Under the pieces are notes generated by a model. It did not search any database, was not told the DNA's origin, and saw nothing but the letters and a program-made list of their open reading frames with translations. A stretch of 64,000 nucleotides of DNA from Duganella margarita (lineage in GTDB: Bacteria; Pseudomonadota; Gammaproteobacteria; Burkholderiales; Burkholderiaceae_D): the NCBI RefSeq assembly GCF_009857535.1, contig NZ_WWCS01000002.1, positions 186,001-250,000 of the forward strand, given 5' to 3'. Each line of letters starts with the position of its first letter. The first letter of the stretch is position 1. A program made the position numbers and the translations under genes. This document shows, piece after piece, positions 1 through 9,080 of the stretch.

Positions 1-876
1 GAATCGGCGCAGCGCAAGGTTGAGGCGCGTAACTTCGATATCCGTAAGCAACTGCTGGAATACGATGACGTCGCCAACGACCAGCGTAAAGTGATTTACC
101 AGCAGCGTAACGAGCTGCTGGAAGCGGTCGATATTTCGGAACTGATCCAGTCGCTGCGTCACGGCGCCTTTACCGACCTGGTGCGCGAATACGTGCCGGC
201 CGAATCGGTGGAAGAACAGTGGAACCTGAAAGGCCTGCAAGCCGCCCTGGCAGCCGAATGGCAGATCGACCTGCCGCTGGTGTCGATGGTGGAAGCCGAG
301 CCGAATCTGAACGACGACGACATTCTGGAACGTGTGATCGCTGCTGCCGATGCGCTGTACCAGTCGAAAATCGACATCGTCGGCAAGGAATCGTTCGGCG
401 GCTTCGAGCGTAACGTGATGTTGCAATCGGTCGACTCGCACTGGCGCGAGCACCTGGCGGCGCTGGATCACCTGCGCCAGGGTATCCATCTGCGCGGTTA
501 TGCCCAGAAGAATCCGAAGCAGGAATACAAGCGCGAAGCGTTCGAACTGTTCGGCCAGATGCTGGAGATGATCAAGAACGAAGTCGTCAAGCTGATCATG
601 ACCGTGCGCATCCAGTCGCGGGAAGAGATCGATGCGGCGGAAGCGGCGATGCAGCAGTCGCACGTAGAAAACGTCAGCTACCAGCACGCCGCCTTCGACC
701 CGAGCGCGGCGCCGGAAGACCTGCTGGCGCCACCGCAATACACCGGCCTGCCGCCGGAACTGCAAAACCTGAGCGGCGAGCAGCTGATGGAACTGGGCCT
801 GAAAGTCGGCCGCAATGATCCATGCCCATGCGGCAGTGGCAAGAAATACAAAGCCTGCCACGGCAAGCTGGCGTAA
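1..876 (+). CDS. secA: Preprotein translocase ATPase SecA, C-terminal part (5' end outside window)
   Basis: SecA is the cytoplasmic ATPase that drives preproteins through the SecYEG channel. The open frame runs in from base 1 without a start, so only about the last 290 residues are present. The visible part holds the helical wing and scaffold region (the [20 protein letters not shown] stretch is highly characteristic) and ends with a zinc-binding SEC-C tail of the form CPCGSG...ACH, which binds SecB and phospholipid in this family. A clear hairpin terminator follows 22 bases after the stop. Identification is secure; the start lies upstream of the window. Confidence 0.98.
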   Translation, partial: ESAQRKVEARNFDIRKQLLEYDDVANDQRKVIYQQRNELLEAVDISELIQSLRHGAFTDLVREYVPAESVEEQWNLKGLQAALAAEWQIDLPLVSMVEAEPNLNDDDILERVIAAADALYQSKIDIVGKESFGGFERNVMLQSVDSHWREHLAALDHLRQGIHLRGYAQKNPKQEYKREAFELFGQMLEMIKNEVVKLIMTVRIQSREEIDAAEAAMQQSHVENVSYQHAAFDPSAAPEDLLAPPQYTGLPPELQNLSGEQLMELGLKVGRNDPCPCGSGKKYKACHGKLA

Positions 877-898
877 CAAGCCGGTCTGTTAGACAATG

Positions 899-933
899 AA
901 CCCGTAACGCTGCAAAGCTTTACGGGTTTTTTA
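899..933 (+). terminator. Rho-independent terminator after secA
   Basis: A perfect 9-bp stem (AACCCGTAA pairing with TTACGGGTT) with a 12-base loop is followed by a run of T. It sits just after the secA stop and before the sensor kinase, so it should separate the two transcripts. Confidence 0.85.
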
Positions 934-958
934 TTTGGCAAGATAGCGGAGGCGCGCC

Positions 959-2146
959 ATGCAGCAGACTTTGGATGCGGATATCGCGACAATCGCGAAA
1001 ATCAGCGCGGTGCCGACGATATTGGAGGCGGTGGCCGAGCTGACCGGACTGGGGTTTGTCGGCATCGCGCGGGTCACGCCGACCTCGTGGCATGCCTGCG
1101 CCGTGCTGGATAAACTCGGCTACGGTCTGGGTCCCGGCAGTGAACTCGATATCAGCACCACGCTGTGCCAGGAAGTGCAACATACGCACTGCGCGGTCAT
1201 CATCGACTCGGTCAGCGAGAGCGAGCAATACCGCGATCACCATACACCCCGGATCTACGGTTTCGAGAGCTATTTCTCGATCCCGCTGTATCGTCCCAGC
1301 GGCGAGTACTTCGGTTCCCTGTGCGGACTGCACCGCGAAAAAGCCGAGCTCAACAAAGCGGCTACGCGCAACACGCTGATGCTGTTTGCCGACCTGATCA
1401 GCCGCCAGCTGGCCAGCGAAGTGGTGCTGGACGAGGCCCAGGCCGCCCTCAGCGACGAGATGAAGACGGCCAAGCTGCGCGAACAGTTCATCGCCATGCT
1501 GGGGCACGATATCCGCACGCCGCTGAGCACCATCATGAACGGCACCGAAATCCTGCGGCTGCGCGCGCCGGAATCGCTGAAGCCGCTGCTGGACACCATG
1601 CACCGCAGCAGCCACCGCATCGCCTCGCTGATCGACGATGTCACCGATTTCACGCGCGGGCGGATGGGGGGCGGTATCTCGCTCAACCTGCGCCATGAGA
1701 GCCATCTGGAAACCTCGCTGCAGCAGGCGATTGCTGAGCTGCAAAGCGTGTTCCCGCAACGTCAGATTGTCGCCGAACTACCGCACGGCATCGCGCTGTT
1801 CTGCGATGCGCCGCGGCTGGTGCAGCTGCTGTCCAATCTGCTGAAGAACGCGATCATCCACGGCAGCCCGGCGGCGCCGGTGCAGGTGGAGGTGCAGCAG
1901 GCCAACGGCATGTTTGAACTGTCGGTGCGCAATAGCGGACCGGCCATTCCCGAGGAAAAGCAGGCGCAGCTGTTCAAGCCGTTCTGGCGCGCGGACAATG
2001 CGACCGGCGGCCAAGGGCTGGGACTGGGTCTGTTCATCGCGTCGGAAATCGCCATCTCGCACGGCGGCGTGCTGGAGGTGATATCGACTGACAACGCCAC
2101 CACCTTCACCTACCGTGCCCGCATCGCCGGGCCGGTTCAGGCGTGA
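959..2146 (+). CDS. GAF-domain sensor histidine kinase
   Basis: This 395-residue protein is a cytoplasmic two-component sensor. Residues about 15-150 form a GAF-like sensory domain. The dimerisation/phosphoacceptor domain follows with His183 in the GHDIRTPLS motif. The ATPase domain has an N box around Asn297 (LLKNAIIHG) and a glycine-rich G box near residue 355 (GQGLGLGLF). No membrane segment or signal peptide is seen, so it senses an intracellular signal. A GGAG ribosome-binding site precedes the ATG by 7 bases. No response regulator gene adjoins it, so its partner is unknown. Flanked by the secA terminator and a convergent DUF4019 gene, it is probably monocistronic. Confidence 0.9.
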   Translation: MQQTLDADIATIAKISAVPTILEAVAELTGLGFVGIARVTPTSWHACAVLDKLGYGLGPGSELDISTTLCQEVQHTHCAVIIDSVSESEQYRDHHTPRIYGFESYFSIPLYRPSGEYFGSLCGLHREKAELNKAATRNTLMLFADLISRQLASEVVLDEAQAALSDEMKTAKLREQFIAMLGHDIRTPLSTIMNGTEILRLRAPESLKPLLDTMHRSSHRIASLIDDVTDFTRGRMGGGISLNLRHESHLETSLQQAIAELQSVFPQRQIVAELPHGIALFCDAPRLVQLLSNLLKNAIIHGSPAAPVQVEVQQANGMFELSVRNSGPAIPEEKQAQLFKPFWRADNATGGQGLGLGLFIASEIAISHGGVLEVISTDNATTFTYRARIAGPVQA

Positions 2147-2159
2147 TAGCGTAATTTCC

Positions 2160-2579
2160 TTACTTGGCCGGTTTCTTGTCGTCCGCCAGGATGCCGTACC
2201 CGGAGACGCGCCATACGCCATCCTTCTCGCGCACGGTGGTCACGCTTTCGTGGACGTTGTGATTGTTCTCGTAGTCGGCCACGTACTCGAAGGTGATGGT
2301 GGCCGGCTTGACGCTGGCCGACTTGTAGCTGCGTCCCTTCAGCGCGCCCAGCGGCAGATGAACGGTACTGGCCAACAAGTTCCAGGCGATCTTGGGCATA
2401 TCCTTGCGCACGCTTTCGGCGCCGCTGTTCCAGGCGGCGGAATATTCCTCCGCATCCATCAGCTTCATGAAGCGTTCGGTGGCGGCACGCGCATCGCTCA
2501 CCTCCGCGGCGCCTTGGGCGAAAGCGCCGCCGCTGGCCAACAGCATACCGGCCAGCACAAGGGAAGACAGTTTTTTCAT
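2160..2579 (-). CDS. Secreted DUF4019-family protein
   Basis: The product has 139 residues, starting with a Sec signal peptide that ends near AFA-Q. The mature part resembles the DUF4019 family, small periplasmic proteins with an NTF2-like fold (the ATERFMKLMDAEEYSAAW stretch followed by a C-terminal VREKDGVWRVSGY strand pair is typical). No function is established for the family. A GGAG sequence lies 8-9 bases upstream of the ATG. It converges with the sensor kinase gene, with 13 bases between stops. Confidence 0.8.
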   Translation of the reverse strand: MKKLSSLVLAGMLLASGGAFAQGAAEVSDARAATERFMKLMDAEEYSAAWNSGAESVRKDMPKIAWNLLASTVHLPLGALKGRSYKSASVKPATITFEYVADYENNHNVHESVTTVREKDGVWRVSGYGILADDKKPAK

Positions 2580-2742
2580 CAGAAAATCTCCGGGTAAATG
2601 AACTCAGTACATCCTAAGCCGGATTGCCCAGCCAAGTTACCCGCATGCGATGAACTGCAAAAAATGGCTACCCAGCTGTAGGGTTCGCAGGGATTTTGTA
2701 TTGCGTCAAAGCGGTCCAATCGCGCTCGGTGATACTGGCCGG

Positions 2743-3780
2743 ATGCCGAACGCCACCCCATCCGCCCGCTATGACTCGCCCTGGAAGGCGGCGTTGACGC
2801 ATGCCTTCCGGGCCTTCATGTGTTTCTTTTTCCGCGAACTGGCCGCCGAGATCGACTGGACTAAACGGCCGCGCTTCCGTGATAAGGAACTGGCCGGGAT
2901 CAACCTCGGCGGCAAGCCAGATGGTGTTGTGGCTGACAAACTGGTGGAAGTGGCGCTGCGCAACGGCCGGATACAGTGGGTGCTGGTCCATGTGGAAGTG
3001 CAGGCCCAGCGCGATGCGACGCTGGCGCGGCGTGTGCTTGACTACAACTACCGAATTTTCACGCAATATGCGCAGCCGGTCGCCAGCCTGGTATTACTGG
3101 CCGATGATGATCCGCACTGGCTTCCGCATGCATTCCATAATGAAGTGCTGGGCACGGTGATGGGCATCTCGTTCGCCAGCGCCAAGCTGATGTCCTACGC
3201 GGCGCGTCGCGATGAATTGCTCGTCTCGCACAACCCGTTCGCCTGGATCACGTTGGCCCACCTGCGCACGCAGCAGGCCCGGCATGACCCTGCTCAGCTC
3301 TACGCGGCCAAGTGGCAGTTGACCAAACTTCTGTATCAACATGGGTGGCGCAAACAGCGCATAATTGTGCTGTTCAAAGTAATCGACTGGATGATGGCCT
3401 TGCCTGAGCTGTATCAGGAGCGTTACTGGCGGGCTCTTTTAAAGCTGGAAAGGGAGCGGAAGATGGAATGGATCAGCCCACTGGAACAGTCGTTCATCGA
3501 CAAAGGCTGGCGCAAAGGCCTGAAGCAAGGCATCGAGCAAGGCATGGAGCGGGGGCGCGAACAAGGCCTGGAGCAGGGCTTGGAACGAGGGATTGAGCAG
3601 GGCCTGGCGCTGGGGCGCAAGGAGGGTGCGTTGGCGCTGCTTGAGCGGCAGCTTACGCGCCGTTTCGGCGCGTTGCCGAAGGCTACGCGGAGCAAGCTGG
3701 CGACAGCAACGCTGGAGCAGCTGGAAGCCTGGAGCGATGCGCTACCGGAATCGCAATCGCTGAATCAGCTGTTCGACTAA
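2743..3780 (+). CDS. Rpn-family recombination-promoting nuclease/putative transposase-like protein
   Basis: This 345-residue protein begins with the YDSPWKAALTHAFRAFMCFFF region typical of the Rpn/PD-(D/E)XK nuclease-like family; HVEVQ near residue 85 provides the usual Glu-x-Gln of the nuclease core. Residues about 245-290 are a repetitive amphipathic segment of (K/E)QGxE(Q/R)G type (GLKQGIEQGMERGREQGLEQ), which these proteins use as a C-terminal linker before a short helical domain. Rpn proteins promote RecA-independent recombination in Escherichia coli; the role here is inferred from family. An in-frame ATG at 2650 exists, but the second Met matches the family's usual N-terminus better. 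Single-gene locus, no operon partner. Confidence 0.8.
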   Translation: MPNATPSARYDSPWKAALTHAFRAFMCFFFRELAAEIDWTKRPRFRDKELAGINLGGKPDGVVADKLVEVALRNGRIQWVLVHVEVQAQRDATLARRVLDYNYRIFTQYAQPVASLVLLADDDPHWLPHAFHNEVLGTVMGISFASAKLMSYAARRDELLVSHNPFAWITLAHLRTQQARHDPAQLYAAKWQLTKLLYQHGWRKQRIIVLFKVIDWMMALPELYQERYWRALLKLERERKMEWISPLEQSFIDKGWRKGLKQGIEQGMERGREQGLEQGLERGIEQGLALGRKEGALALLERQLTRRFGALPKATRSKLATATLEQLEAWSDALPESQSLNQLFD

Positions 3781-3787
3781 GCACCAC

Positions 3788-5776
3788 TTATTTCGCCTCC
3801 CGCTGCGGCGCCACGCGTGGCAGCAGCATGCGGATGGTGGTGCCGGCGCCCAACGCAGAGTCGATGCTGATGCGCCCGCCCAGCACCCCGGTGACGATGT
3901 TGTAGACGATGTTCATGCCCAGCCCGGTGCCGCCCTGGCCCATCCTGGTGGTGAAGAAGGGATCGAACACGCGCCTGAGCACGTCGTCGCCCATGCCGCT
4001 GCCGTTGTCGCGGAACGCCAGCGCGATGATGTCGCCTTCCAGCCGCTCGGCGCTGACGGTGATGGCGGCGCCCTGGCGCTGTTCAAACGCATGCGTCAGG
4101 GCGTTGGTGATCAGGTTGTTGAGAATCTGATACAGCCCGCCCGGATACGAATCCAGCACCAGCCCGGCCGGGATCTGCAGCGTGACTTCGCACGGCACCC
4201 GGCGCAGGCGCGGCATGTAGGTGGCGATGGCGTCCTGCACCGCCGCCAGCAGGTCGAATGCGCGCCGCTGGTCATTAGTCTGGTCGACCGCGATCTGCTT
4301 GAACGACGAGATCAGCTCGGCCGCCTTGTGCAGCGAACCGGAGATCAAGGTGCTGGCGGTGCACACCTCGTCCAGGTGCGCGGTCAGTTGCGAACGGCGC
4401 AAGCTGCCGGCGCTGACCTGCTGCCCGAAGTCCAGCACGCGGTCGTGCAGGGCGGTGGAGGCCAGCAGGCTGTTGCCGATCGGGGTATTCAGTTCATGCG
4501 CGATGCCGGCCACCAGCGAACCCAGCGACGCCATCTTTTCCGACGACAGCAGTTCATGTTGCGTATGGCGCAGCGTTTGCAGCGTGGCGTTCAACTCGCC
4601 GTTGGCGCGCTCCAGCGCGGCCGAGCGTTCGCGCACCCGGCTTTCCAGCGAGACGTTGAGATCCTTCAGTTCGCGCTTGGCGTTCAGTTCCTCTGTCAGG
4701 TCCAGCAGCGCCCAGATGATGGCGTCGTTGCCGTCCAACGTCAGCGACGACGACCAGATCGCCACGCTGCCGACGCTGCCGTCGGGCAGCAGCACGCCGG
4801 CGATCGCGCCTTGCACGGCGCCTTCCTCGCGGTAGATTTGCCAGATGCGTTCGCGCTCGACCGCGCTGGCCCAGAACGGCACTTCGTTGCTGCGCTTACC
4901 GATGAGGTTGTCGGCCGCGCTGCCAAAGGTGTGGCGCACCGCGCGGTTGGCGGCGACGATGCGGCCTTCGCGGTCCGACACGGTCAGCGGCAGCGGCGCC
5001 ATGTCAAACAAGGTTTTAAACCGTGCCTCCGACTCCGACAGCCGCCGCTGCGATTGTTCCAGCTGCGCAATGCGTTCGCGCAGCGCCGCGCTCATGGTGT
5101 TCAGCGTGCGCGCGAAGATGGCGATTTCATCGTCGCCATGCACCGGCAGCGCCTTGCTGTAATCGCCCAGCGCCATCTGTTGCGATTCGCCGGTCAGCGC
5201 CTGCAGCCGGCGGCCGATGCCGTGCGTGAAGATGTAGAACATCAGCACCCCCAGCGCAAAGCCGGCCAGCGCAATGACGCAGCTTTGCACCAGCACTTCG
5301 TCGCGCGCCTGGCGCAGGTCTTTGGTGCTGACGCCGAAGTTGATGCTGCCGATGCGGTTATCGGCCAGCAGCAGCGGTGCGCGCGCGTGCAGGGTAGCGC
5401 CGTCGAGCAGCGTGTGCGCGCCTTTGAGATTGTCCCCGGCCTGGCGCAGTTGCGGCGGCAGCGGTTGGTCGCGCTTGCCGACCGCGATGATCGGACTCTC
5501 GTGCTCGTCGAGAATGGTGAGATAGCGCAGCAGGCTGTCGTCCGGATCGGACAGCATTTCGGCCAGGTAGGTATTCAGTTCGGGCAGCCGTCCGCGCGTG
5601 GCGTACGGACTGAGGGAGAGGTTGAGGGTGACCGCATATTCCTGCGCCACGCGTTCGGCATTGCTGTTGACGGCGTGATTCATCAGCCGCAGGCCGTTCC
5701 AGATCAGCAGGCCCACCACCAGCGCCTGCACGATGGCACTCAGCATCAGAAACTTCGCGCGTAGCGATAAACTCAA
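3788..5776 (-). CDS. Membrane-bound sensor histidine kinase with HAMP and PAS domains
   Basis: This sensor kinase (about 662 residues) has two membrane helices (about 10-33 and 161-185) bracketing a periplasmic sensor domain of about 125 residues, then a HAMP linker, a PAS domain (about 250-363), the phosphoacceptor His427 in HELNTPIGN, and an ATPase domain. I chose the TTG at 5776 because it lies 8 bases after a perfect AAGGAG; a longer frame with ATG at 5812 lacks a ribosome-binding site and would add 12 residues. It is the last gene of a porin, phosphate-binding-like protein, kinase cassette and probably senses through those two. No adjacent response regulator is present. Confidence 0.88.
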   Translation of the reverse strand: MSLSLRAKFLMLSAIVQALVVGLLIWNGLRLMNHAVNSNAERVAQEYAVTLNLSLSPYATRGRLPELNTYLAEMLSDPDDSLLRYLTILDEHESPIIAVGKRDQPLPPQLRQAGDNLKGAHTLLDGATLHARAPLLLADNRIGSINFGVSTKDLRQARDEVLVQSCVIALAGFALGVLMFYIFTHGIGRRLQALTGESQQMALGDYSKALPVHGDDEIAIFARTLNTMSAALRERIAQLEQSQRRLSESEARFKTLFDMAPLPLTVSDREGRIVAANRAVRHTFGSAADNLIGKRSNEVPFWASAVERERIWQIYREEGAVQGAIAGVLLPDGSVGSVAIWSSSLTLDGNDAIIWALLDLTEELNAKRELKDLNVSLESRVRERSAALERANGELNATLQTLRHTQHELLSSEKMASLGSLVAGIAHELNTPIGNSLLASTALHDRVLDFGQQVSAGSLRRSQLTAHLDEVCTASTLISGSLHKAAELISSFKQIAVDQTNDQRRAFDLLAAVQDAIATYMPRLRRVPCEVTLQIPAGLVLDSYPGGLYQILNNLITNALTHAFEQRQGAAITVSAERLEGDIIALAFRDNGSGMGDDVLRRVFDPFFTTRMGQGGTGLGMNIVYNIVTGVLGGRISIDSALGAGTTIRMLLPRVAPQREAK

Positions 5777-5857
5777 AACGGTCACTCCTTGGTGGCGGGG
5801 CCAGGAGCGCACGCGCCTGCCGCGCGGATGGCGCGGCAGGCTGGCAGGGCGACCTGA

Positions 5858-6265
5858 TTAAGGCAGCGTCAAAATCACTTTGACGGTATCGTCAACTGCC
5901 GACTTGTCAATATACCCGATTGCTTTCGGATCGGCAGCAACTGCTTTCTTGACGTCGGCGCTGTTCGGAAACTCCTTCGGTGGCGTGGCCTTGCCGGTAA
6001 ACACCAGCTTGGACCACAGCGCCTTGACCTGCGCCGCATCCTTGTCCGCGACTTTTTTGTAGAACTCGTTGCGGATGGCGGAACCGTCGGCCTGGTCAAC
6101 CGGCGTGAACAGGTTGGATTTGCCGAGGAAGAATTGCGACGCCTGTTCCGAGAACATGCGCGTGGCCGGATTCTGCTTGCTGACGATGACGACGATTTCG
6201 GCCGAGGCCGGGAGGGCAGCTGCGCCAAGGGCGGACAGCAGCAGAACGCTGAGTAATTTTTTCAT
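5858..6265 (-). CDS. Small periplasmic phosphate-binding-like protein (truncated PstS fold)
   Basis: This 135-residue product has a Sec signal peptide (cleavage near ASA-E) and a short periplasmic binding-protein-like body beginning EIVVIVSKQNP, typical of compact proteins annotated as phosphate ABC transporter substrate-binding protein. It is less than half the length of true PstS (about 340 residues), so it has at most one lobe and no ABC transporter genes accompany it. It lies between a porin (16 bases upstream) and a sensor kinase (81 bases downstream) on the same strand. I infer a ligand-presenting or sensory role, not transport. Confidence 0.75.
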   Translation of the reverse strand: MKKLLSVLLLSALGAAALPASAEIVVIVSKQNPATRMFSEQASQFFLGKSNLFTPVDQADGSAIRNEFYKKVADKDAAQVKALWSKLVFTGKATPPKEFPNSADVKKAVAADPKAIGYIDKSAVDDTVKVILTLP

Positions 6266-6281
6266 TATGGTTGTCTCCCGA

Positions 6282-7499
6282 TCAGAATACGAAGTCCAGG
6301 CCGGCAGCGACCACGGTAACGTCTTTGTTGTAGCCGGCGGCTGGCACGTTGATCAGCAGGCCCGATTTGGCTTTCGGCTTGACGCGGTCCACCTGCACTT
6401 TCAGCGCCACCGATTTGGCGAAGTCCCAACGCACGCCGACGATGTCCGAGGTTTGCTCGGCCGACGCCAGCAGGCCGGTGACGGCGGTGTTCAGGGCGGG
6501 CACGCGCGCCAGTGCGGCTGGCGTGGTGACCGAGCTGCCGGCGCCTTTGGCCGACGCATGCGCGTAGTACGGCAGCACTTTGCCGATGCGGTAGCCGACC
6601 ATGGTGTACCAGGAGTTGGTGTCCGGCAGGTAGACCGCTTCCTTGGCGCGGCGCTGCGCGTATTCGGCCTGGGCGACGATGTTGTTCCAGTCCATGGTGC
6701 CGCCGATCGAGGTGAAGGCGATCTTTTTGCCGGTGGTGAAGGTGAGGTCCGACGCCAGTTGCTTGAAGCCGACGGTGTTGAGCGTGGTGGTCAGGCCGTT
6801 GATCGGTTGCAGGTCGTTGATGTGCATGTCGGCGCGCGCGTGCGCGAAGCGCAGCAGGAACGGACCGTATTCGCCCGACACGCTGAGGCCGGCGGCGGGC
6901 GCGCGGTAGGTGGCGGTCGAGCCGGCGCCGGACGAGACGAACAGCTTGCCGCGGCTGACGCCGGCAAAGGCCTGGGCCGTGAAGTTCAGTTCGCCAAAGG
7001 CATGCTGGTAGTTGATGTCGGCGCCGTCCGAGTTCTCAATCGGGTTCTGGCTGTACATTTCGATCGGCGGACGCATCATGGTGTTGGCGTAGCCGACGTT
7101 CTGGTAGTCGGAAATCAGGAAGGTCGGCACCACTACGCGGCCGACGCGCACCGACACTTCATCGTTGATGCGGGCCTTGAGGAAGGCCCAGGTCAGGTCG
7201 GTGGTGAAGCTGTGTTCGGTAGCCTTGCGGGTCAGCACCTGCGCGGTGCCGGACAGCCAGTCGTTGATCTTGTACGTTGCTTGCAGGCCGAGGTTGGTGT
7301 CGAGGCCGATGCGGGTGCTGTCGCCGACGCCGTCGGCCTGGTTGTAGCGCGCAAACTTCACGTCGTCGGTATTGCTCTTGGCCACGCCCACGGTGCCGAA
7401 GCCGCTGATGCTCAGGTTGCCGTCATCCATTGCGCCAGCGTGCGCCTGCATCGCGGCCGTGGCGGCCAATACGGCAGCTACTAAAAGTTGCTTTTTCAT
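6282..7499 (-). CDS. Outer-membrane porin
   Basis: A 405-residue protein with a Sec signal peptide ending near AHA-G and a mature part starting with LSISGFGTVGV, typical of a first beta strand. Alternating hydrophobic/polar strands throughout and a C-terminal Phe (DFVF) mark an outer-membrane beta barrel. This type is often labelled porin or hypothetical in Oxalobacteraceae. It heads the three-gene cassette with the small binding protein and sensor kinase. Substrate specificity cannot be read from sequence. Confidence 0.8.
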   Translation of the reverse strand: MKKQLLVAAVLAATAAMQAHAGAMDDGNLSISGFGTVGVAKSNTDDVKFARYNQADGVGDSTRIGLDTNLGLQATYKINDWLSGTAQVLTRKATEHSFTTDLTWAFLKARINDEVSVRVGRVVVPTFLISDYQNVGYANTMMRPPIEMYSQNPIENSDGADINYQHAFGELNFTAQAFAGVSRGKLFVSSGAGSTATYRAPAAGLSVSGEYGPFLLRFAHARADMHINDLQPINGLTTTLNTVGFKQLASDLTFTTGKKIAFTSIGGTMDWNNIVAQAEYAQRRAKEAVYLPDTNSWYTMVGYRIGKVLPYYAHASAKGAGSSVTTPAALARVPALNTAVTGLLASAEQTSDIVGVRWDFAKSVALKVQVDRVKPKAKSGLLINVPAAGYNKDVTVVAAGLDFVF

Positions 7500-7828
7500 G
7501 TGATCAATCCTAGGGGGTAGTTGTCGGTGTGACGGTTGTGCCGTCTTTTGTATTTATGAACAATGCGGGGATGGGGCATTCGGTTCTCACCTTAAATCAG
7601 TTTCCTCAAAGCATGAAAGAGGAAAACGATAAACCGAACGATCGTACTAAAATTATGTGGTTTTTCTGCGAAAATCCCTGTAAAAACAGCAGGTTGTACG
7701 ATATCTCTACAGTGATCTTTTAATAAATTTGATGTTCTGTTATCGGCGTACTGGTGGTTACTGCCACGCGGCCGGCAGATCAGGTATTACAATAGCGGCT
7801 CCCTCTTTTCACCCACGAGATCACGAAT
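7500..7828. other. Divergent intergenic region between porin and argJ
   Basis: This 329-base stretch is clearly more AT-rich than its neighbours and must hold the promoters for the porin cassette and for argJ. A TACAAT box at 7788-7793 is a reasonable -10 for argJ, but its -35 is not convincing. A 64-codon open frame inside it (7529-7723) has unlike composition and no family resemblance, so I do not call it a gene. Confidence 0.5.
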
Positions 7829-9079
7829 ATGGCCGTCAACTCCCCCCTGCCCATCGCCGCCGACCTGAAGCCCGTAGCCGGCATTGAAATCGGCTATGCC
7901 GAAGCCGGCATCAAGAAGCCGAATCGCAAGGACGTGCTGGTGATGAAACTGGCGCCGACCGCCACCGTGGCCGGCGTGTTCACGCTGAACCGCTTCTGCG
8001 CGGCGCCGGTGCAGATCTCCAAGGCCCACCTGGCCGCCGCAAGGGCTAACTCCGGCGCCAGCGGCAAGCCGATTGCCGCGCTGCTGGTCAACACCGGCAA
8101 CGCCAACGCCGGCACCGGCGAGCTGGGCCTGTCGCTGGCGAACGAGACCTGCGCCGCGCTGGCCGCGCAGCTGGGCGTGGACGCGGCGCAGATCCTGCCG
8201 TTCTCGACCGGCGTGATCCTGGAGCCGCTGCCGGCCGCCAAGGTGATCGCCGGCCTGCCGCAGGCCATCGCCGGCCTGAAGGCCGACAACTGGTACAACG
8301 CCGCCGAAGCCATCATGACCACCGACACGCAGCCGAAAGCCGGCTCGCGCACCGTCACCATCGGCGGCCACACGGTCACCATGACCGGCATCTCCAAGGG
8401 CGCCGGCATGATCAAGCCGAACATGGCGACCATGCTGGGCTACCTGGCGTTCGACGCCAAGGTGGCGCAGCCGGTGCTGGACCAGCTGGTCAAGCATGCG
8501 GCCGATCACTCGTTCAACTGCATCACCATCGATGGCGACACCTCGACCAACGATTCCTTCATGCTGATCGCCACCGGCGCCGGCGCGCTGGAGATCACTT
8601 CGGTCGAGCAGCCGGAATACGCACAGCTGCGCGACGCCGTGACCGAACTGTCGCTGTTCCTGGCGCAAGCCATCGTGCGCGACGGCGAAGGCGCCACCAA
8701 GTTCATGAGCATCATCGTGGAAGAGGGCGCCAGCGTGGAGGAGTGCCGCAAGATCGCCTATTCGATCGGCCACTCGCCGCTGGTGAAAACCGCCTTTTTC
8801 GCCTCCGACCCCAACCTGGGCCGGATCCTGGCCGCGATCGGCTACGCTGGCGTCGACGACCTCGACGTCAGCAAGCTGAACCTCTACCTGGACGACGTCT
8901 GGGTGGCCAAGAACGGCGGCCGCAATCCGGACTACAAGGAAGAAGACGGCCAGCGCATCATGAAGCAGAGCGAGATCACGGTGCGCGTCAAGCTGGCGCG
9001 CGGCGCGGCCACGGCCACCGTGTACACCTGCGACCTGTCGCACGATTACGTCTCGATCAACGCCGACTACCGCTCGTAA
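7829..9079 (+). CDS. argJ: Bifunctional glutamate N-acetyltransferase / ornithine acetyltransferase ArgJ
   Basis: ArgJ transfers the acetyl group of N-acetylornithine to glutamate, closing the cyclic arginine biosynthesis pathway; bifunctional forms also use acetyl-CoA. The 416-residue length is normal. The self-cleavage site is visible as KPNMATML, with Thr201 as the nucleophile that becomes the N-terminus of the beta chain; the upstream SKGAGMI sequence is also conserved. It starts a compact run with the DUF815 ATPase (1-base gap) and mutT (overlapping). Whether this copy uses acetyl-CoA cannot be decided from sequence alone. Confidence 0.97.
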   Translation: MAVNSPLPIAADLKPVAGIEIGYAEAGIKKPNRKDVLVMKLAPTATVAGVFTLNRFCAAPVQISKAHLAAARANSGASGKPIAALLVNTGNANAGTGELGLSLANETCAALAAQLGVDAAQILPFSTGVILEPLPAAKVIAGLPQAIAGLKADNWYNAAEAIMTTDTQPKAGSRTVTIGGHTVTMTGISKGAGMIKPNMATMLGYLAFDAKVAQPVLDQLVKHAADHSFNCITIDGDTSTNDSFMLIATGAGALEITSVEQPEYAQLRDAVTELSLFLAQAIVRDGEGATKFMSIIVEEGASVEECRKIAYSIGHSPLVKTAFFASDPNLGRILAAIGYAGVDDLDVSKLNLYLDDVWVAKNGGRNPDYKEEDGQRIMKQSEITVRVKLARGAATATVYTCDLSHDYVSINADYRS

Positions 9080-9080
9080 G

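Noticed and set aside
2650..2742. N-terminal extension of the Rpn-like protein from ATG 2650
   Set aside because: No ribosome-binding site and the added residues do not resemble the family; the Met at 2743 fits better.
4091..5764. Long plus-strand open frame (557 codons) opposite the HAMP/PAS sensor kinase
   Set aside because: GC-rich codon bias of the real gene leaves few stops on the opposite strand. The translation is Arg/Gln/Val-rich with no domain, while the minus strand has clear kinase motifs.
7529..7723. 64-codon frame in the porin/argJ gap
   Set aside because: No ribosome-binding site of note, no family resemblance and atypical composition; region is better explained as promoter DNA.
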